From: Rotaria macrura
Lineage: Eukaryota > Rotifera > Eurotatoria > Philodinida > Philodinidae
Direction: 5' to 3'
NCBI GenBank assembly: GCA_900239685.1
Contig: OENT01000497.1
Coordinates: 42,336 to 106,335 of the forward strand
Length of the DNA stretch: 64,000 nt
Made by a program: the position numbers and the translations under genes. The notes beneath the pieces were generated by a model that had not been told where the DNA came from, made no database searches, and was given only the letters and a program-made list of their open reading frames with translations. Positions 1 to 13,482 of the stretch are shown here, piece by piece (position 1 is the stretch's first letter; every line of letters begins with the position of its first letter).

Positions 1-1044
1 AAGGCTTCAGTCTGACTGATGTAATGTAATAATTTCAAAGTATATGACACTATTTAGTATCTGTCAGAACATAATATGAGCAAAATACGAGTCAAAGACA
101 ACATCAACACAATATTTCAATTTATCTGAGCTTCGTGTTACACTTACTTTGTGGATGACTTGGGTATCCTCAAAATTAAAGTCTATTTTCAGTGAATTTC
201 GTATCATCGAAAAAATTTATAGGTGAAACCGTTGGACCAAATGAGTTTCGTCCTATATTTAAAATTCTATTGTAATTATATAGTTCATACATAAAGCTTA
301 TCATCTGAGCTAGTGTTAGAGTGTATATGTAGGCATACAGATGTCTGTGTTTGTTCAAGTGACTAGTACAACACACTCACTTCGGGCTTAAGTTTCCAGC
401 TCGGATAACAATCAATCTGTTTGTTTACAAACAAGCCAATCGTAATAAACTTTTAAATACAGAATGAATCACATTAGAACCAGTAGTTTTTGACTAAGAA
501 TTCGTTTGGTAACTTTTGAATTTGTGCAATGCTTAGTAAGCAAAAACTCATTTTGTCAAAGTTCGAATTGACGGTCTTATACTTTTCAAGCTTAAGTATT
601 CCTTGGCCAATTTATGGTACGTTTTAGTTTTTCTTGTGTTGTAGTCTGCATCAGTGTTGGACACAGATCTACTCAATATGAAAGTTTTGGATCTCGGGTG
701 GGAGGGGGTGACGTAAATTTCTCCAATTAGCGAAATTTTCTAACTCCTAATAGGATTGAGTTTTATTTTACTCAGTTCGGGTCTGCGGGAGTGAATTCAC
801 GAATAATTTACCCATGTCGAACACTAATCTCCGTTACTGATAAGTAATTTGTCTCCACTTATTGTTCACAAACAATAGTATCTTCAATAGATTCGCTGAA
901 TATTAATCTTATCGCTTTCATGCATACTGTACTATGTTGCTAGAAAGTTTCGACCGAAAATTTTCAATCGAAAACTCATGTACGATATCTTTCCGATAGA
1001 AGAAAAAGTTCTAGCATTCTCTGTTGGAACACGGTCTGTCCAAG
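1..1044. other. no gene seen
   Basis: AT-rich sequence without a recognisable coding exon on either strand. The longest open stretch, about 66 codons on the minus strand near 176-376, has no family resemblance. A short G-rich run lies near 696-713 but has only three G tracts. Confidence 0.5.
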
Positions 1045-2452
1045 CGTGATGGAATCACGTTTTTTCTCCTTCTCTTTTCAATATCTCGATTTAATTAAGT
1101 CAGATGAAGACTGTAATACTCACATATTATGTGAGCTGAGTTGCCCTACATGTTCTGAAAGTTTAATCAAATTCGAAGCTTCCATAGTTGCCTACGATTA
1201 AAATATCGGTGCGTTGCGGAATCAACAAAATTGAGAATTCCATTTCGACTGTCGCTCAAAGAAGGCGAAAACTTAGTTCAATTACAAATCCAAAGAAAAA
1301 ACTTTCTGTAGACAAGTTATAGCTCAGATGACAAGCTATCTGAATAAAAAATTGGAAAAAATATAATACAAATTTTTTAAGTGGAAAAATCACAGTGGCG
1401 GAATCATATTTTTATGACGGAATCCCATTAACGAAATGAGGATGTTTCATTTACGTTTACTTCTCCAGAAATTAAAAGATTGTTCGTCAGAATGTAGGTC
1501 TAGCAAAGTTAGGAAGATACTAAAACTTTCAGCTCAGATGAACAAATCATTATGGAGATATAGACTTTATAATATATATACTGATCTATGTGTGGAATAG
1601 CTTGCAGAACAATAGTTTTCAGTAAATTTTAATTTTTTAAAGAGCCGTAAGAGTTATGATAGCCACTATTTTACTGTAGATACTGTCAACCATAGGCTAT
1701 CATTTCCTGTTATGGAAAGTGCCTCATCGATAATATATTTTTATTGGCACCTCATGTCATTTTTAGAAAGAAGGCCCATGTTGATACTAGAAAAAATTCT
1801 CGATTATGTGGTTTCAATATGACCAAAAGATAGCCGATGCTTGGAAGTATCTACAGTAAAAACATTTCTGTCATAACTGTCATTTTTGTGTAGAAAATTA
1901 AAATTAACTGAGAACATTCCCTACATAGGTGAGTGAAAGTATTGCAAAGATTGTAGATCTCCATAATAACTTACCCATTTGAGCTGAAATTTCCAGTTTC
2001 TTTCTAACTCTGATACATCTAACTATTCTGAGAATATCTATCAAGTTGGTGAGATTGATAGAAAATGTTCTGCCGAAAAACTGATCGTGGTCTATATGCA
2101 GTACTTCCTAAATGGCTCCTTCGGTCCAAATAACAGAAACAACTGGAAACCATCGCAAAGCAACTACTATATTAACTATTCGTGGCTCTCTACAATCATT
2201 TGTATGCATACTAACATCTCTTTGGGAGTATAATTTCAGAGAAAAATAATGCTTTTAAATTTATGAAAAATTCCTCATCATTTAATGGTGATTCCATCAC
2301 GTCATTTATGGCCCGTTAATATGTTCATAAAAATTACAAATATGACCATATAATACAGTGTAAAAAACTGTATTTAGAGCATTACTTGTATAAAAAAAGA
2401 GTCGTACTCTTGGCTAAAACTAAACTACAGGAAAGTTTCGTGACGGAATCAC
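1045..2452. repeat. diverged foldback (inverted-repeat) sequence, centre near 1759
   Basis: The two halves are diverged reverse complements. The best-matching arms are about 1488-1750 and 1770-2030, sharing blocks such as TTTCAGCTCA, TTATGGAGAT, AATTTTAATTTT and TTTACTGTAGATACT in the same order. The motif GTGAYGGAATCAC occurs at 1045-1059 and 2439-2452, with related copies near 1216 and at 2288-2301; these pairs share the same symmetry centre, suggesting the repeat once spanned the whole interval. Two further relatives lie at about 1394 and 1414. No ORF is present. It may be an old foldback transposon or an inverted duplication. Confidence 0.55.
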
Positions 2453-2805
2453 TTTCATCGATATATTACATTTACAAAACCAAATAAATTATTAAAGCAG
2501 CAATGAAACATACTATCCTTCGCATGATTTCATAGGCTATTGAAAGTATGTTTAATTCATGCGAGAGGCTTTGGAAGAGGACTATTATTCTGTACGAAAA
2601 ATCTGAAAACAAGGACTAATAATAAACTCGGACTTTTTCGTCTATGAGACACAGCTCCTTTGTATGATTCATTTTTTCAAGAAAACGAATAGCTCTGTAA
2701 ATAAACGATGCACTTCTGTATATTATCGACTTCACTCTACACGATAGTTAGATTGGTTTTGCTTAATTTAGTAGGAAAACTTCGAACATCAAGGTACACC
2801 GTTAC

Positions 2806-3931
2806 GTGGACAGGCCGAACATCTATTATGAATTATGTTTACAAGTAGGAAAAGCAACTTTACTTGTTCGAACAGGATAATAATTCGTGTAACAATCGGA
2901 TAATTTTCTGCCAGAATAAAATGTACCGGAAAAAATAAAAATAATGCAATATATAAGCAGTAAATGACGACCCATATACAATCGACTATTACTGAAAGTA
3001 TAAAAAAAACGAATAACGCCAGATGAATTCAATTAATTTAAATCATACCAAGACCGCTGTATTTTTCATTCAACGCACTTGTTCTATCTGTTGTATTCTG
3101 TGATGATGAAACCTTATGAATAAATAAAAGACGCGTATATGCCCATAGACAAAAGCCAAGATAAACACCAACACAAGTTGATGCAAATAAAAGGATCCAA
3201 AGATAAAAACATGCAGATAAATTTGAAAAGTTCCATGCGATAACATCAAATCGAAAATCGATGCTAGAACAGCAACAAATAAAACGCACTATTCAGATAA
3301 AACAAAAACAATAATTCATGCATCTTATGCTTACGTTCCTAATTCAAATAAATCAGTTACGGCAACTTGCAAAACGACAATGATTAATATTGAAATAAAT
3401 ATTTGCCTGATCGATTGAAAATGTGATATCTCAAGTAAGTCCGTTAGTACCGATGAACGACTTTCAAATGTTTTCGTCAAAAATGCTGCCGATGACTTTT
3501 TACGATCATTACTTTTTGGAGCTGTTAATGATGATGATTCTCTCTTAATTTTATTGATTATCGATAAATCCTTTGCAGATAGCGAATTGTGTTTATGTGT
3601 ATAATCAATTGGTGCAATATCAGTTATGCTTTTAATTTCGGAGGAAAATTCTTCAAGACGATTCTTCGTATAATTAAGTATGTCGGATAGAAAACGCTTT
3701 TCAATAAAAGAAAAAAGGAAATAAAAACTATGAACTGTTACGACTAATTCGAATTCGAATGAACACAAAAATTATTACTTCGGTTGTATGATCAACAACT
3801 GTTTTTCGATCTACACGAGGAAATTCTGTTTCTACTGACTTTTCTATTTATTTAAATATTGACGTAATCAATAAAAAGATATATAATACTGAATCAAACT
3901 CACCATGATCATGTTTATCTGGTGATGCCAT
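2806..3931 (-). CDS. sterol O-acyltransferase-like protein, N-terminal exons only
   Basis: SOAT/ACAT enzymes are ER-membrane MBOAT proteins that esterify cholesterol with fatty acyl-CoA. Exons (minus): 3904-3931 (start ATG 3931), 3779-3834, 3335-3696, 3049-3263 and about 2806-2991; all junctions are GT/AG and phases agree (1,0,2,1). Read through, residues about 110-150 contain ESRSSVLTDLLE followed by a hydrophobic helix, matching the SOAT signature where an S-x-L-DELLE-like element precedes the first membrane helix. The third and fourth exons supply two more helices and FEQVK, equivalent to the conserved FEQ segment of SOAT. The hydrophilic N-terminus of about 105 residues is usual for the family. 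The later half, with the FYxDWWN motif and the catalytic Asn/His, is not found in 1-2805. Either a long intron puts it outside the window or the gene is truncated. The last donor (2806 or nearby) is uncertain. Confidence 0.72.
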
Positions 3932-5832
3932 CGTCGAATTGATTGATGCACCAAATAAAAATGCTGCGTCACAATCTAAAGGGAATGACTATCTAATTTT
4001 CATATTAATGGTAGTGAACTGCATCGGGCATTCAAGTCTGACTCGGATTCTGATCACGACTTAGTCAAAGTTGAAAGTCGAATCGTGAAAAGAAAAACGT
4101 TTTTGAAACTACAATTGGAGTAGTTGAAAACATTTTTTGTCTCGGCTAGGGTGTAGGTGTGTATGTATCTTCCTAAAAATTAAATCACACTAACCATCAA
4201 GTATTGATACGTATCAGATGTGACTCAAATAGAAAACACGTCACAACCGTTTATGAAGTCAAATTTCGAAAGAAAAAAAGGTGACTCGACTGATAGCTAG
4301 TTTCTCTTAATCATACAAATGCAAACGTAAAACCCTATTCCATATGTTATCTATTTACAAAAATAGTACTTATGGACTCACTAGAGTAATAAATTGAGGA
4401 CATATCAATTGATTGATGTTAGCTTTTAACGGTGTTATTCTTTTAACATGTGTGCACGATAAATTAATACATTTGTGATGAAAAATATTTTTGGAAAAAA
4501 AACCAAAATTTGTAGATTCGGTCTATGTTTTTCAATTACATAATCGACATGATTGAAGAACATACAAAGAAGGACAAAAAGAATTATTTTATCAATCGCT
4601 ATGAGTGAAGACTGAAACGATGGATTTAAATTTTTTATCCGAATTAATAAAAACGAATGATTAATATGGACTGTTAACATTCAAATAATTTGTGTACTGT
4701 AGTATGGATTTAAAATCTATATTTCTTCATTCGTCTGGACGATTTCTAATTTCCTTTTGCTGTTGTGCTGCTTGTTTCTTCTATTCAACTAAAGCGTAAA
4801 TGACGACAATGTCATACGTTTTCATGTTATCAAAACTATTAGAAACAACTTTTAAGTTAGTTGATTTGACATTGAAAGTAAATGGTATGATCGACACTCA
4901 ATGACTCATTCTGAATACTCAACTCGATTGAAAAAAACCTATACACTTAGACCAATCAGAAGCGAAACAAAGTCACTAAATTGATGTTTTACAGCATATT
5001 TTCGTTGGAAATACGCGGCTCAGATTTTTCTTTGTAAATCAAATGATTAATCAGTGAGTACTTGTAACGTGGTGATCATTGACAATTGGAATAGAGAAAT
5101 GCACAGAGTTTCAGGATAAAAAACTTCCTTCATCAGTGCATTGAAAATTTCTGATCGCATACTGTTGTTGGTATAAAGATAGACGGCGCCATTTTCACTA
5201 CATTGATGATAGAATTGTTGGCAATGGCTCCCTCTCGTAGGATTTTGAGGTTAGACGATCAATTGTGACAAATAATGTGACAAAGAGTATATAGAGGCAT
5301 ATTTTCTCTACAAACATAAGCCAAATATTTCTTATGAAATATCTCTAATTACTTTATATGTACAGACAATTGATATATGCATGTGAGTGACATCTGTGTA
5401 GACAAAAATTTTGAGTGAAAATCCTTCTTTCGAAACTAACAGGGAAAAGACTTTTTTCACATTATTTTAAATGATGGATTAGAATTTATTTTCATATTGA
5501 TCCTCCACTTTGACGCTTTACCGACCATTTTAAACTCAGTAGAAATCTAGGCCCTGGAATGATCTAAACTCGTCCATACAGATTTCTTTGTTCTAGAAAC
5601 ATCTCTCTTTTTAATTTAAGAAAAGTGAATATCGATCCCTAGATAGATGATATAAAACAAATGATGTGACTGTATTCGGCTAGTATTTATCATTATCTAA
5701 CTATAGACGACATCACGCATATATAAACGTTAATAAAAGAGAAAAGAAAAAGTAGTGTGTGTTTTCTATTTGATCATCTTCACTTTTCGTCTTTCTCCGT
5801 CCATAACGTCGGTAGCAGAATAAGATATCAAA
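3932..5832. other. divergent intergenic region SOAT-like / LSM14
   Basis: The two flanking genes start from this 1.9 kb in opposite directions, so it must hold both promoters. No convincing coding exon was seen; the 81-codon minus ORF near 4435-4680 looks like chance. A TATA-like element lies near the LSM14 side. Confidence 0.5.
5722..5727 (+). promoter_or_regulatory. TATA-like box upstream of LSM14
   Basis: TATAAA about 105 bases before the LSM14 start codon. Position is plausible for a core promoter, but such hexamers are frequent in AT-rich DNA. Confidence 0.25.
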
Positions 5833-7612
5833 ATGAGCTTAGCTAATAGTACATCATTGAAGAAAACTTCATCATCTGGTGCAACTGATTCACCCTATCT
5901 TGGTTCTAAAATTAGTCTTGTATCAAAAGCTAAAATTCGTTACGAAGGTATTCTTTATACAATCGATGCCAACGAGTCGACCGTTGCGCTTTCAAAAGGT
6001 AAGAATTTGAAGTAGAGCAAAGAAAACACTAAAATGTAAATTTATCGATTTTAGTCCGTTCGTTTGGTACAGAAGATCGTCCAACTGATCGGCCTGTACC
6101 TGCTCGAGATGAAATCTTTGAATACATTATTTTTCGTGGTGCTGATATTGAAGATCTTCAAGTGCGCGAACCTCCACAAAGTTCATTGACACAAGATCCA
6201 GCCATTGTCGAGGTATCTATATCATTTAGCATGTTTACATCGAGATGCAACAGTGACGCTCGTTATCAACTTATTAGCTAATCGATGGACTAGTTAAACT
6301 AACATGAATAAGAATCTATAGAAAATAAGCTGAAATTTTTTTTGAATATTTCATTACTAAGTAATGTCATATTTTTGTTCTGCTTCATTAGTCATCAGCA
6401 TGTCCAGAAAATGCTCGCTCGACTTCCATCGGCACGAATACGACTGTCGGAGGTATGTTACATAAAAATACGATAGATTCTTTGTGTAAAATGAAATCAT
6501 CACTGTAGCAGTATCTCAAAATGGACAGACACGTACATTATCAAATCGAGGTACAATGCCATCACCACCTGCTCGCCAAGGTGCTGGCAAAGGCTTGAAA
6601 TCATCTGAATCATCACGACCATTCCATTTCAATCAAAAACATTCATCAAGACGATTTAGTCAACAATCACCATTACGTCAATTCGATAGTCAAGATTATT
6701 CGTATGGTAATCAACGACGTCCACGGCAGCAGGACTATTATAATGATTACATTCCAAATCGTCGAAATAATGGTAATAACGATTGGTCACGTTATTCACA
6801 ACGATTTCCTAGACAATCACAAAATTATAATGATAATCGATTTTATCCATCAAGACGTACGTTATTCCGATCGTTTGAAAATCATCATGTATTTACTATT
6901 TTCCTCATTTGTTTACAGGACAACAACCCACAGGTAGATTTAATTATCGTCAACGACGCAATTCAACTGGTGGTATGCAAAATAATCAACAACAAACACG
7001 AAACAATCGTCAACAACGCGAACGTAGTAATGGTAATCAGCGATCTGCTTTGAAGTTTGTTGGTGATTTTGACTTTGAAAAATCGAATGCTGAATTTGAC
7101 AAGAATGCTATTGAAGACGAAATTAAGAAAAGTTTATCAATTAAAATAAATAAAACTGAAACAACTAGTGATTCACCTAAAGTTGAACAAGAAAAAGATA
7201 CAGAAAGTCAGCCAACTGTTTCATCAACAGCAACCCAAGTAGAACAACAAGAAACAAATCTTGATGGTTATTATGATAAACAAAAAAGTTTCTTCGATCG
7301 TATTTCATGTGAATCAACGACAAAAGAAAAAACGTAAAATTTAGAAAACAAGCAATACTACTTATTCTTTTCTTTTTTGTTTAATTATTTGTAAATAATT
7401 TTAGAAATGCTCGTCGTAATCGAAATGAAGAACGTCGTGTTAATGCCGAAACTTTTGGCTTACAATATCGTGCAATACAGCAAGGTGGAAATCAACGTTC
7501 AGGCTATCGACGAAATACTAATGGTCGTTATCAACGTACAGACTACGGAGGTTATGGTAATCGTAATGCTATGTACTATGGCAATGTGAACAATCGGGTG
7601 CGAGCGTATTAA
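5833..7612 (+). CDS. LSM14: LSM14 / RAP55 / Trailer hitch mRNP protein
   Basis: Scaffold of translationally repressed mRNPs and P-bodies in the cytoplasm; the LSm domain binds the decapping/4E-T machinery and the FDF region binds DDX6. Exons: 5833-5998, 6055-6212, 6392-6452, 6509-6856, 6919-7333, 7405-7612, all GT/AG and phase-consistent, giving 451 residues (human LSM14A is of similar size). Domains: LSm residues about 22-100, including a segment [17 protein letters not shown] and RSFGTED; Ser/Thr/Gln-rich and RGG/Arg-rich linker 110-285; FDF box about 291-316 ([14 protein letters not shown]); FFD box about 362-374 ([10 protein letters not shown]); TFG box about 384-402 (NAETFG). The domain order is exactly that of LSM14. 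The acceptor of exon 4 could be three bases further in. A long C-terminal Arg/Tyr/Gly-rich tail follows the TFG box. Confidence 0.96.
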
Positions 7613-7904
7613 CATAAACGACATGGCCTATAAATGTCTACGTTTATAGTCATATGATAAAACCATATTTCTCTTTTCGTTTAAGCCGTGACTTTTTCTT
7701 ATTATTATTACTATTCTTCTTTATACATTTTATTTTCCTTTCCCTTTTTCTTTTTCTTTTGGATTATCATGCTCGTGCTAGATGTTCTTTTACTAAAAAG
7801 ACAAATTAAGTGATCTATGATGATAGAGAAGAACAACAGAAAATATGTAGTCATGTTTTTATTTTATTTGTATCGAAAAAAAATTGTTTCTTTTCGCTAA
7901 AACA

Positions 7905-7910
7905 AATAAA
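7905..7910 (+). terminator. polyadenylation signal of LSM14
   Basis: AATAAA about 295 bases after the LSM14 stop codon, following a T-rich stretch. This is the first canonical hexamer downstream in a plausible position. Confidence 0.5.
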
Positions 7911-10900
7911 AGTTTAGGAGAAAAGATCTCATTAGTTCGAAATACAAAGTTGATTTTATGCAGAGACGAGAAGTCTGTATTACATTATCAAGTATTGTAT
8001 GATATGAGCTTTTATTAACTCTAGAATCATTGATACTACTATTCAGTCAGTGATCTAGCTTTTCGTGGCATGCCTTACCTATATTCAACTATGTCGATGA
8101 TAAGATATGGAAAATTCAATAAGTTGTCTTGAATCTATAGAATACTGATCGATTTTCTTGTTTAAAACATTTCTAACATTGGTAAGTACAGACAAGCAAT
8201 TCGATGACATGTATCACGAATGAACTGATCAAGTTTCGATCATCGAAGACAAATCAATTTGAGTCTGTTTACATGGTAAGAGTCTTATGTAAATACTAAC
8301 TGCATGGCTAGAATCGAGCCAACGACTTTTGCAAATGAAATCTAAGTAAAGAAAATATATTGTATGCTGATAATTTCAAATGTCGAACAACATCTACCGT
8401 CTTCTTGGAAATAAGTCTACGAAAAATGCCATAGTCTAGTAGAATTTAAAATCCTGTCAAAGTTCCTTTGTATAACGTGTGAATTGAAAAATTGGTATCA
8501 TATTAAACTAATTGGCAATAGTTTTTGCTCTAAATGTACGTGTATAGATTGATTATTACAACATAAAAATGGGCAAGTGCGAATGATACATTGAAATTCA
8601 AGATTTGCGTGCCTTGGAATCGTTGATTTATCAGTTAGATTCGGAAGCTTTTTTTCAACTGAAAAAAACAGATGTTTTCTTTTCAAAAATAGGAAATTCT
8701 ATTCAAATTGTTAAACAAGATTTGCATACCCATCGATAGATTTTATTCAGCTGCTACGTAATCTATTCGAACGTGTCATTGAGAAACATGCATAAACTGT
8801 ATTTCACCGTTGTGCATTCGAAAAATAAAAATTTCTATTTTCTTGTTCTTAATTATTCATATCCTATCAAATGGCGATAATTATTTTCCTAGTTAAGTAA
8901 CAGATAGCAAGATTTACTCCCTCAATATCTGTTGAGACTCTGGAACAAACTCTCAAGCATGTTGAAATGAATCCACATGACTTCTGAGTGCATGCACACA
9001 TAAATATTTACATTGTAGACAGACTAAAACATAACCATAATTAATTTACATTCAATAGTAAACAAATTATTTCCTCAGGAAAAAAGAACAGATCTATGAA
9101 AGAACCCTTGTGTTATCATTTACAGAAAAACAACACTAATTCTATGAGATTTGCATGTAGATCATAAGCTTTTATGCTCTCTGCATCATGTATAGTCGGA
9201 ACTTGTCCACACAATCATTCACTCTTCAGATTGTTGTTCCTCCCTCTTCCAAGGAAGGAAAGCGTGTCAAAGAAACGGAACTTATCTGAAATTTTCCTAT
9301 TAAAATATCAAACTGAAATTGTTCAATTCAATGAAAAATCATCTTCTTCCATCCAAACAGAGTAGACCATGATTTATTCCTAGAAATCCTTACTATCGAA
9401 GAAGTCGACACTATTTTCAAAGAATTTTGTTTATCTTAATGTCACGCAGCAAAATTTCACAAAAGAGTTTGAAAAATCCTGTTTATAGGTTTGTATGCAA
9501 ATTAGATCTGATAGGTTATTTGAAAAAATTTTAAATCCAATTTTTGTTTTAAGAAAACGTTGATATTCTCTCAATTTACTCAACAGTTCTTATTAACAAA
9601 GGTACAATCAATTGCTTGATTGATTTTTTCATATACTACAAGAATTCTGAAAAAAGAAACTTTTCTTTTCTGTTGGATGTAACTTTTTGTCCACGGATGA
9701 TAATAAACTGTTACGTTTGGTGACATTAGTTTAACGTAGAATTGTTATAATAGAAAGAAAAACGATATACAGATAAATAGACACGTGATGAATCTAATAT
9801 CGACTACTACACTACTTACAACAATACCATTATCGATTTGTAGAAATACCTACTGCCGTTATTTTAGTACTTATCTACTTCCGACTCTTGCATTTGTACA
9901 GTTTGTGTCAATATTATATACTGTTAACAGTCATTGCTAGTAAGTAGAGAATTACTTACGTTGTGGATATTTTTCTTTTAATAATTATTTCGAAATAATA
10001 GAATCTTGATTGTAGGTGAATTAAATTGCAATACTCAATTGTAGCTTCTTTCGTCTGTTTCTTTAATCAAAGTTTTATCGCCACGTCGTATCATAGTTTA
10101 TCATTTACTAATTCAATAGAGAAAATTTCTGACATTATTCAATAATAAAGCGTAAAAATTTGAAATTTTCTTGTCGATTGACTCATCGAATTCGATAACT
10201 TGCAAATAAAAATCAATATTGACTAATTTCAAAAACAACTGATTTTGTTTCATTTTTACTTTTTAATTTCATGAAGTTTAAATTTTACTTTGGAAAAAAA
10301 CATTTCTTGTCATACAAATAGTGCTGTCCAAATTTTATCTTACAGAAAGAGCAACTAAAATTTGTTCATTCTAATTCTTCACAGAATAAATGCTGCTTGG
10401 AACCGGTGATGTATTTTACAGTTTCAGTTTATCATTCGATCAACCTTAAATGAAAGAAAAAAACTTAAATTTGCATGTGTTGATCCCTCACTTCTAAACG
10501 CCATGGAAAGTAAAGAAACTAGAAAATATATTTCTAATCAACTGTAGAATTTTTCTTCTCAACTGTCGACATTCAGAAGTTGAAGAAAAATTGTTTCTAC
10601 TTTATATATTTCTTTCAAGGTTGAACTGGAATCGTCGATTTCTTTTGAAATGTCTTGATTTATTCTAATTATTCTCTACACCCATATTCCGAAAAAAAAC
10701 AAGCATTGAAAAATTCAGAATAGCTAATGAAAATTTCAAATAATTATAGTTAAGTCGGCATCTAGCGCATTAGTCAATATTTTTGAGACATGTTCGATTT
10801 GACTCGTCAAACATTTGTATGAAAAATGTCTGTGCATACCTGATGAGTATGCCATTCTTCGATCATAACGATAATCGAATTATTCGATAGGTTATTAAGA

Positions 10901-13482
10901 AGAACATTCTATATGAGATCTTATTTACAAATTTTGATAATTATAACTTTGGTTTGAATAAAAAAACAACCGCACTTGCATGTATAAAACACGAAACAAT
11001 CAGCATCGATTTGGATTATCGATGCATGATACTAATAAACGAAATGTCTCCCACGAGAAACATAATGATGCTGGAGAGAAAATAAGAATAGAATAAAACT
11101 TTTAAAATCAAAACAGAGTAATTCTATTGTTCAAACACAGCTACCATGTCTGTCAGAATGAAGCTAAGAAAGTTGGAATAAACATGCTCGTTGTTAAATG
11201 TAGAGTTGCTTTACTGCTAAATTAAGATTTATATAATCATATTCGTTTCATGTTTACATTCTATCACTGAGAATGTACAATATTAGAACTATCACAAAAA
11301 TATATACAACGAACATTTTACTACTGATATGTTTGTTTTTCTTAGAGAAACTTCATCATCATGAAATTTTTACATTTCTTTTTTCGTCAATTTGACTCGT
11401 CCATTAGCCGTAAATTCTAAACGGTATCAGGGGATTACCGAACTTGTATTCAGCAGTGCAATCCTTGTAGTTTCTCACAAAAGTGCTTAGCTAAAAAAGA
11501 TGAATGGATTTTGAAAACAGAATTGCATAGTTATTTGGTTCGGTAAATTTGTTTCAAATGCCAAATTTGCTTCACTGTAATACGGAGTCTGAAATGAACC
11601 GAGTTTCTTCTTTGATTCTGTTGTAAAATAACAAGAGTAATTAATTGATACAAATCCACATGATTGGCTAAGCAATATTCGTGAATTTGCGTAGGTTCTT
11701 GTACTAGAAGACGAGACTTTCCTCTCATAAAAGTATCTCACCACAGACGTTCACAACAAGCATTTAACAGAATATAATATAATCTCGAGTAGACCAAGAT
11801 AAATGAAAATTTGCACTATCACTCACAATTATACTTCATCTGATTGTACATCCCACTACAACAAAAGTAGATATTGCTCATCTTATGATGAGCATCTCTG
11901 TTCGTTACACATTACTTTGGTTGTTCTGCTTCATTTATTTCATTTTTATCTTACTGTCTGTGAAAATGAATGTTATTGTGCATTTGTCACTTCTGAGAAG
12001 ATTTTTACCGGCTATTCAATAATATTCGACACGTTTATATCTATTCAAGAATTCCAGATCACACAGTGGTGTGTCAAAACTTTAGCAACAACAACAACAA
12101 TAAGTAATTTCTTCGCTCAAATGACAGAAAAAAACAAGACAGTATTTATTCGACGTTTCAATATGTAACTATCAGACTTTATTTTCTTTTTCTCTATGGT
12201 ATTTAATTTATGATAATAGAATATAAAGCGCTTTAAATGTATCTAAAGGGAAACATAGTTTAGAATATTAAATCCTTGTTCTCAGTGAAAATGCTTCATC
12301 CCTGTTATTGGCGTTGCACTCAATGCCAACTATATAGATACTTTAAGAGAAGTCTTCTGAACAGAAAAATTATTTACGGAAGATGCTCATTTCGATAAGA
12401 GTGTAATGAATTTAGCTCGAGTAAGCTTTAGATTCTTCAAGCTACAAGATAATACTGTTGCTTTCACCACTCTATGCTATTTAATTGTATTACAGGAAGG
12501 TTGTAATGACGTATGACTTTCTACATCGAGTCAATGAGGTAGATATTGAACTGATAATATTGCGTAAAATTCTTGGCATATCTCATTGTAGCATGCATTA
12601 TTGATTGAGACAGATAAAATTCAAACGAATGCAGAGCCTTTGGTGAATTTCAATAATAAATACAAATTCCGGTTTCTTTTCACCGCATCGAAAGATTTCG
12701 TAATTGTGTACCCGCTTTAAGCACAAACACCTATTAGAAGATTACAGCTTTGCCATGTTTCGATAAATATTTATAGTGCCATTTTTTAAGCGATGACCAT
12801 CATCTTAAGAGTTGTAAACGATCGTTGGGAAAATTTCAGGGATCAATTTTCTCTACTTGTACATGTATATTCATGTTTTAATAACTACGGAAAATATGAT
12901 ACCACGCATGGATCGTTTCTCTTGATATTCTTCGAATTCAAAATTTCTTCATGGAAAACTAAATTTACATTGTTTCAGATAAAGGATGAAACAAAATATG
13001 ATGTTGCCAATCATCCTCACAACGTACATAATTATCTTTTGTCTGTATTGCAATATAATCTGAAAGATTTTAACATGTCACAACTGTAAAGCTCGAGATG
13101 AAAAATATAGCTCGTTTTCAAGTGCTGAATACTTGTTATTGATTAGGCGAATACTCGATTAGTGCTAATCAAAACAACAACGACGACGAATATGTATGAA
13201 CCATTGATTACTTATTATCATAGACAGGTGGAAAGCATCTTCTTCCTTTCAAACTAAATTTACTCACTTTTAATCAGTACACATCCGTTAGAATGCAAGA
13301 AAAGTATAAGAATGCTATTGAGTTACAAAAACACTCTGCACACTCTATGTACTTCGTTAATGTTAAAGAATCAGTAAGTCAATAGTTTCTCTTTCATCAA
13401 ATTTCAATTAGTTCTTTTCTTTAAATTGCCACGACAAAATTAGGCTCGTCTAATATGGTCAATGTCAAAACTAAAAATGTCA
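7911..13482. other. 5.6 kb intergenic desert
   Basis: No exon with family resemblance was seen on either strand. Open stretches at 11487-11744 (minus), 11803-12168 (plus, 121 codons) and 12793-13089 (plus) have irregular composition, no domain and no supporting splice sites, and are treated as chance ORFs. The flanking genes LSM14 (plus) and NSUN5 (minus) converge on this region, so it need not hold a promoter for either. Confidence 0.5.

Noticed and set aside
6704-6937. Second reading frame inside LSM14 exon 4
   Set aside because: Shadow of the LSM14 frame and crosses the intron.
11803-12168. 121-codon plus-strand ORF
   Set aside because: Irregular Cys/His/Thr-rich composition, no domain, no splice or polyadenylation context; plausible chance ORF in the 7.6-13.5 kb desert.
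12793-13089. 98-codon plus-strand ORF
   Set aside because: No family resemblance and no supporting signals; isolated between convergent genes.
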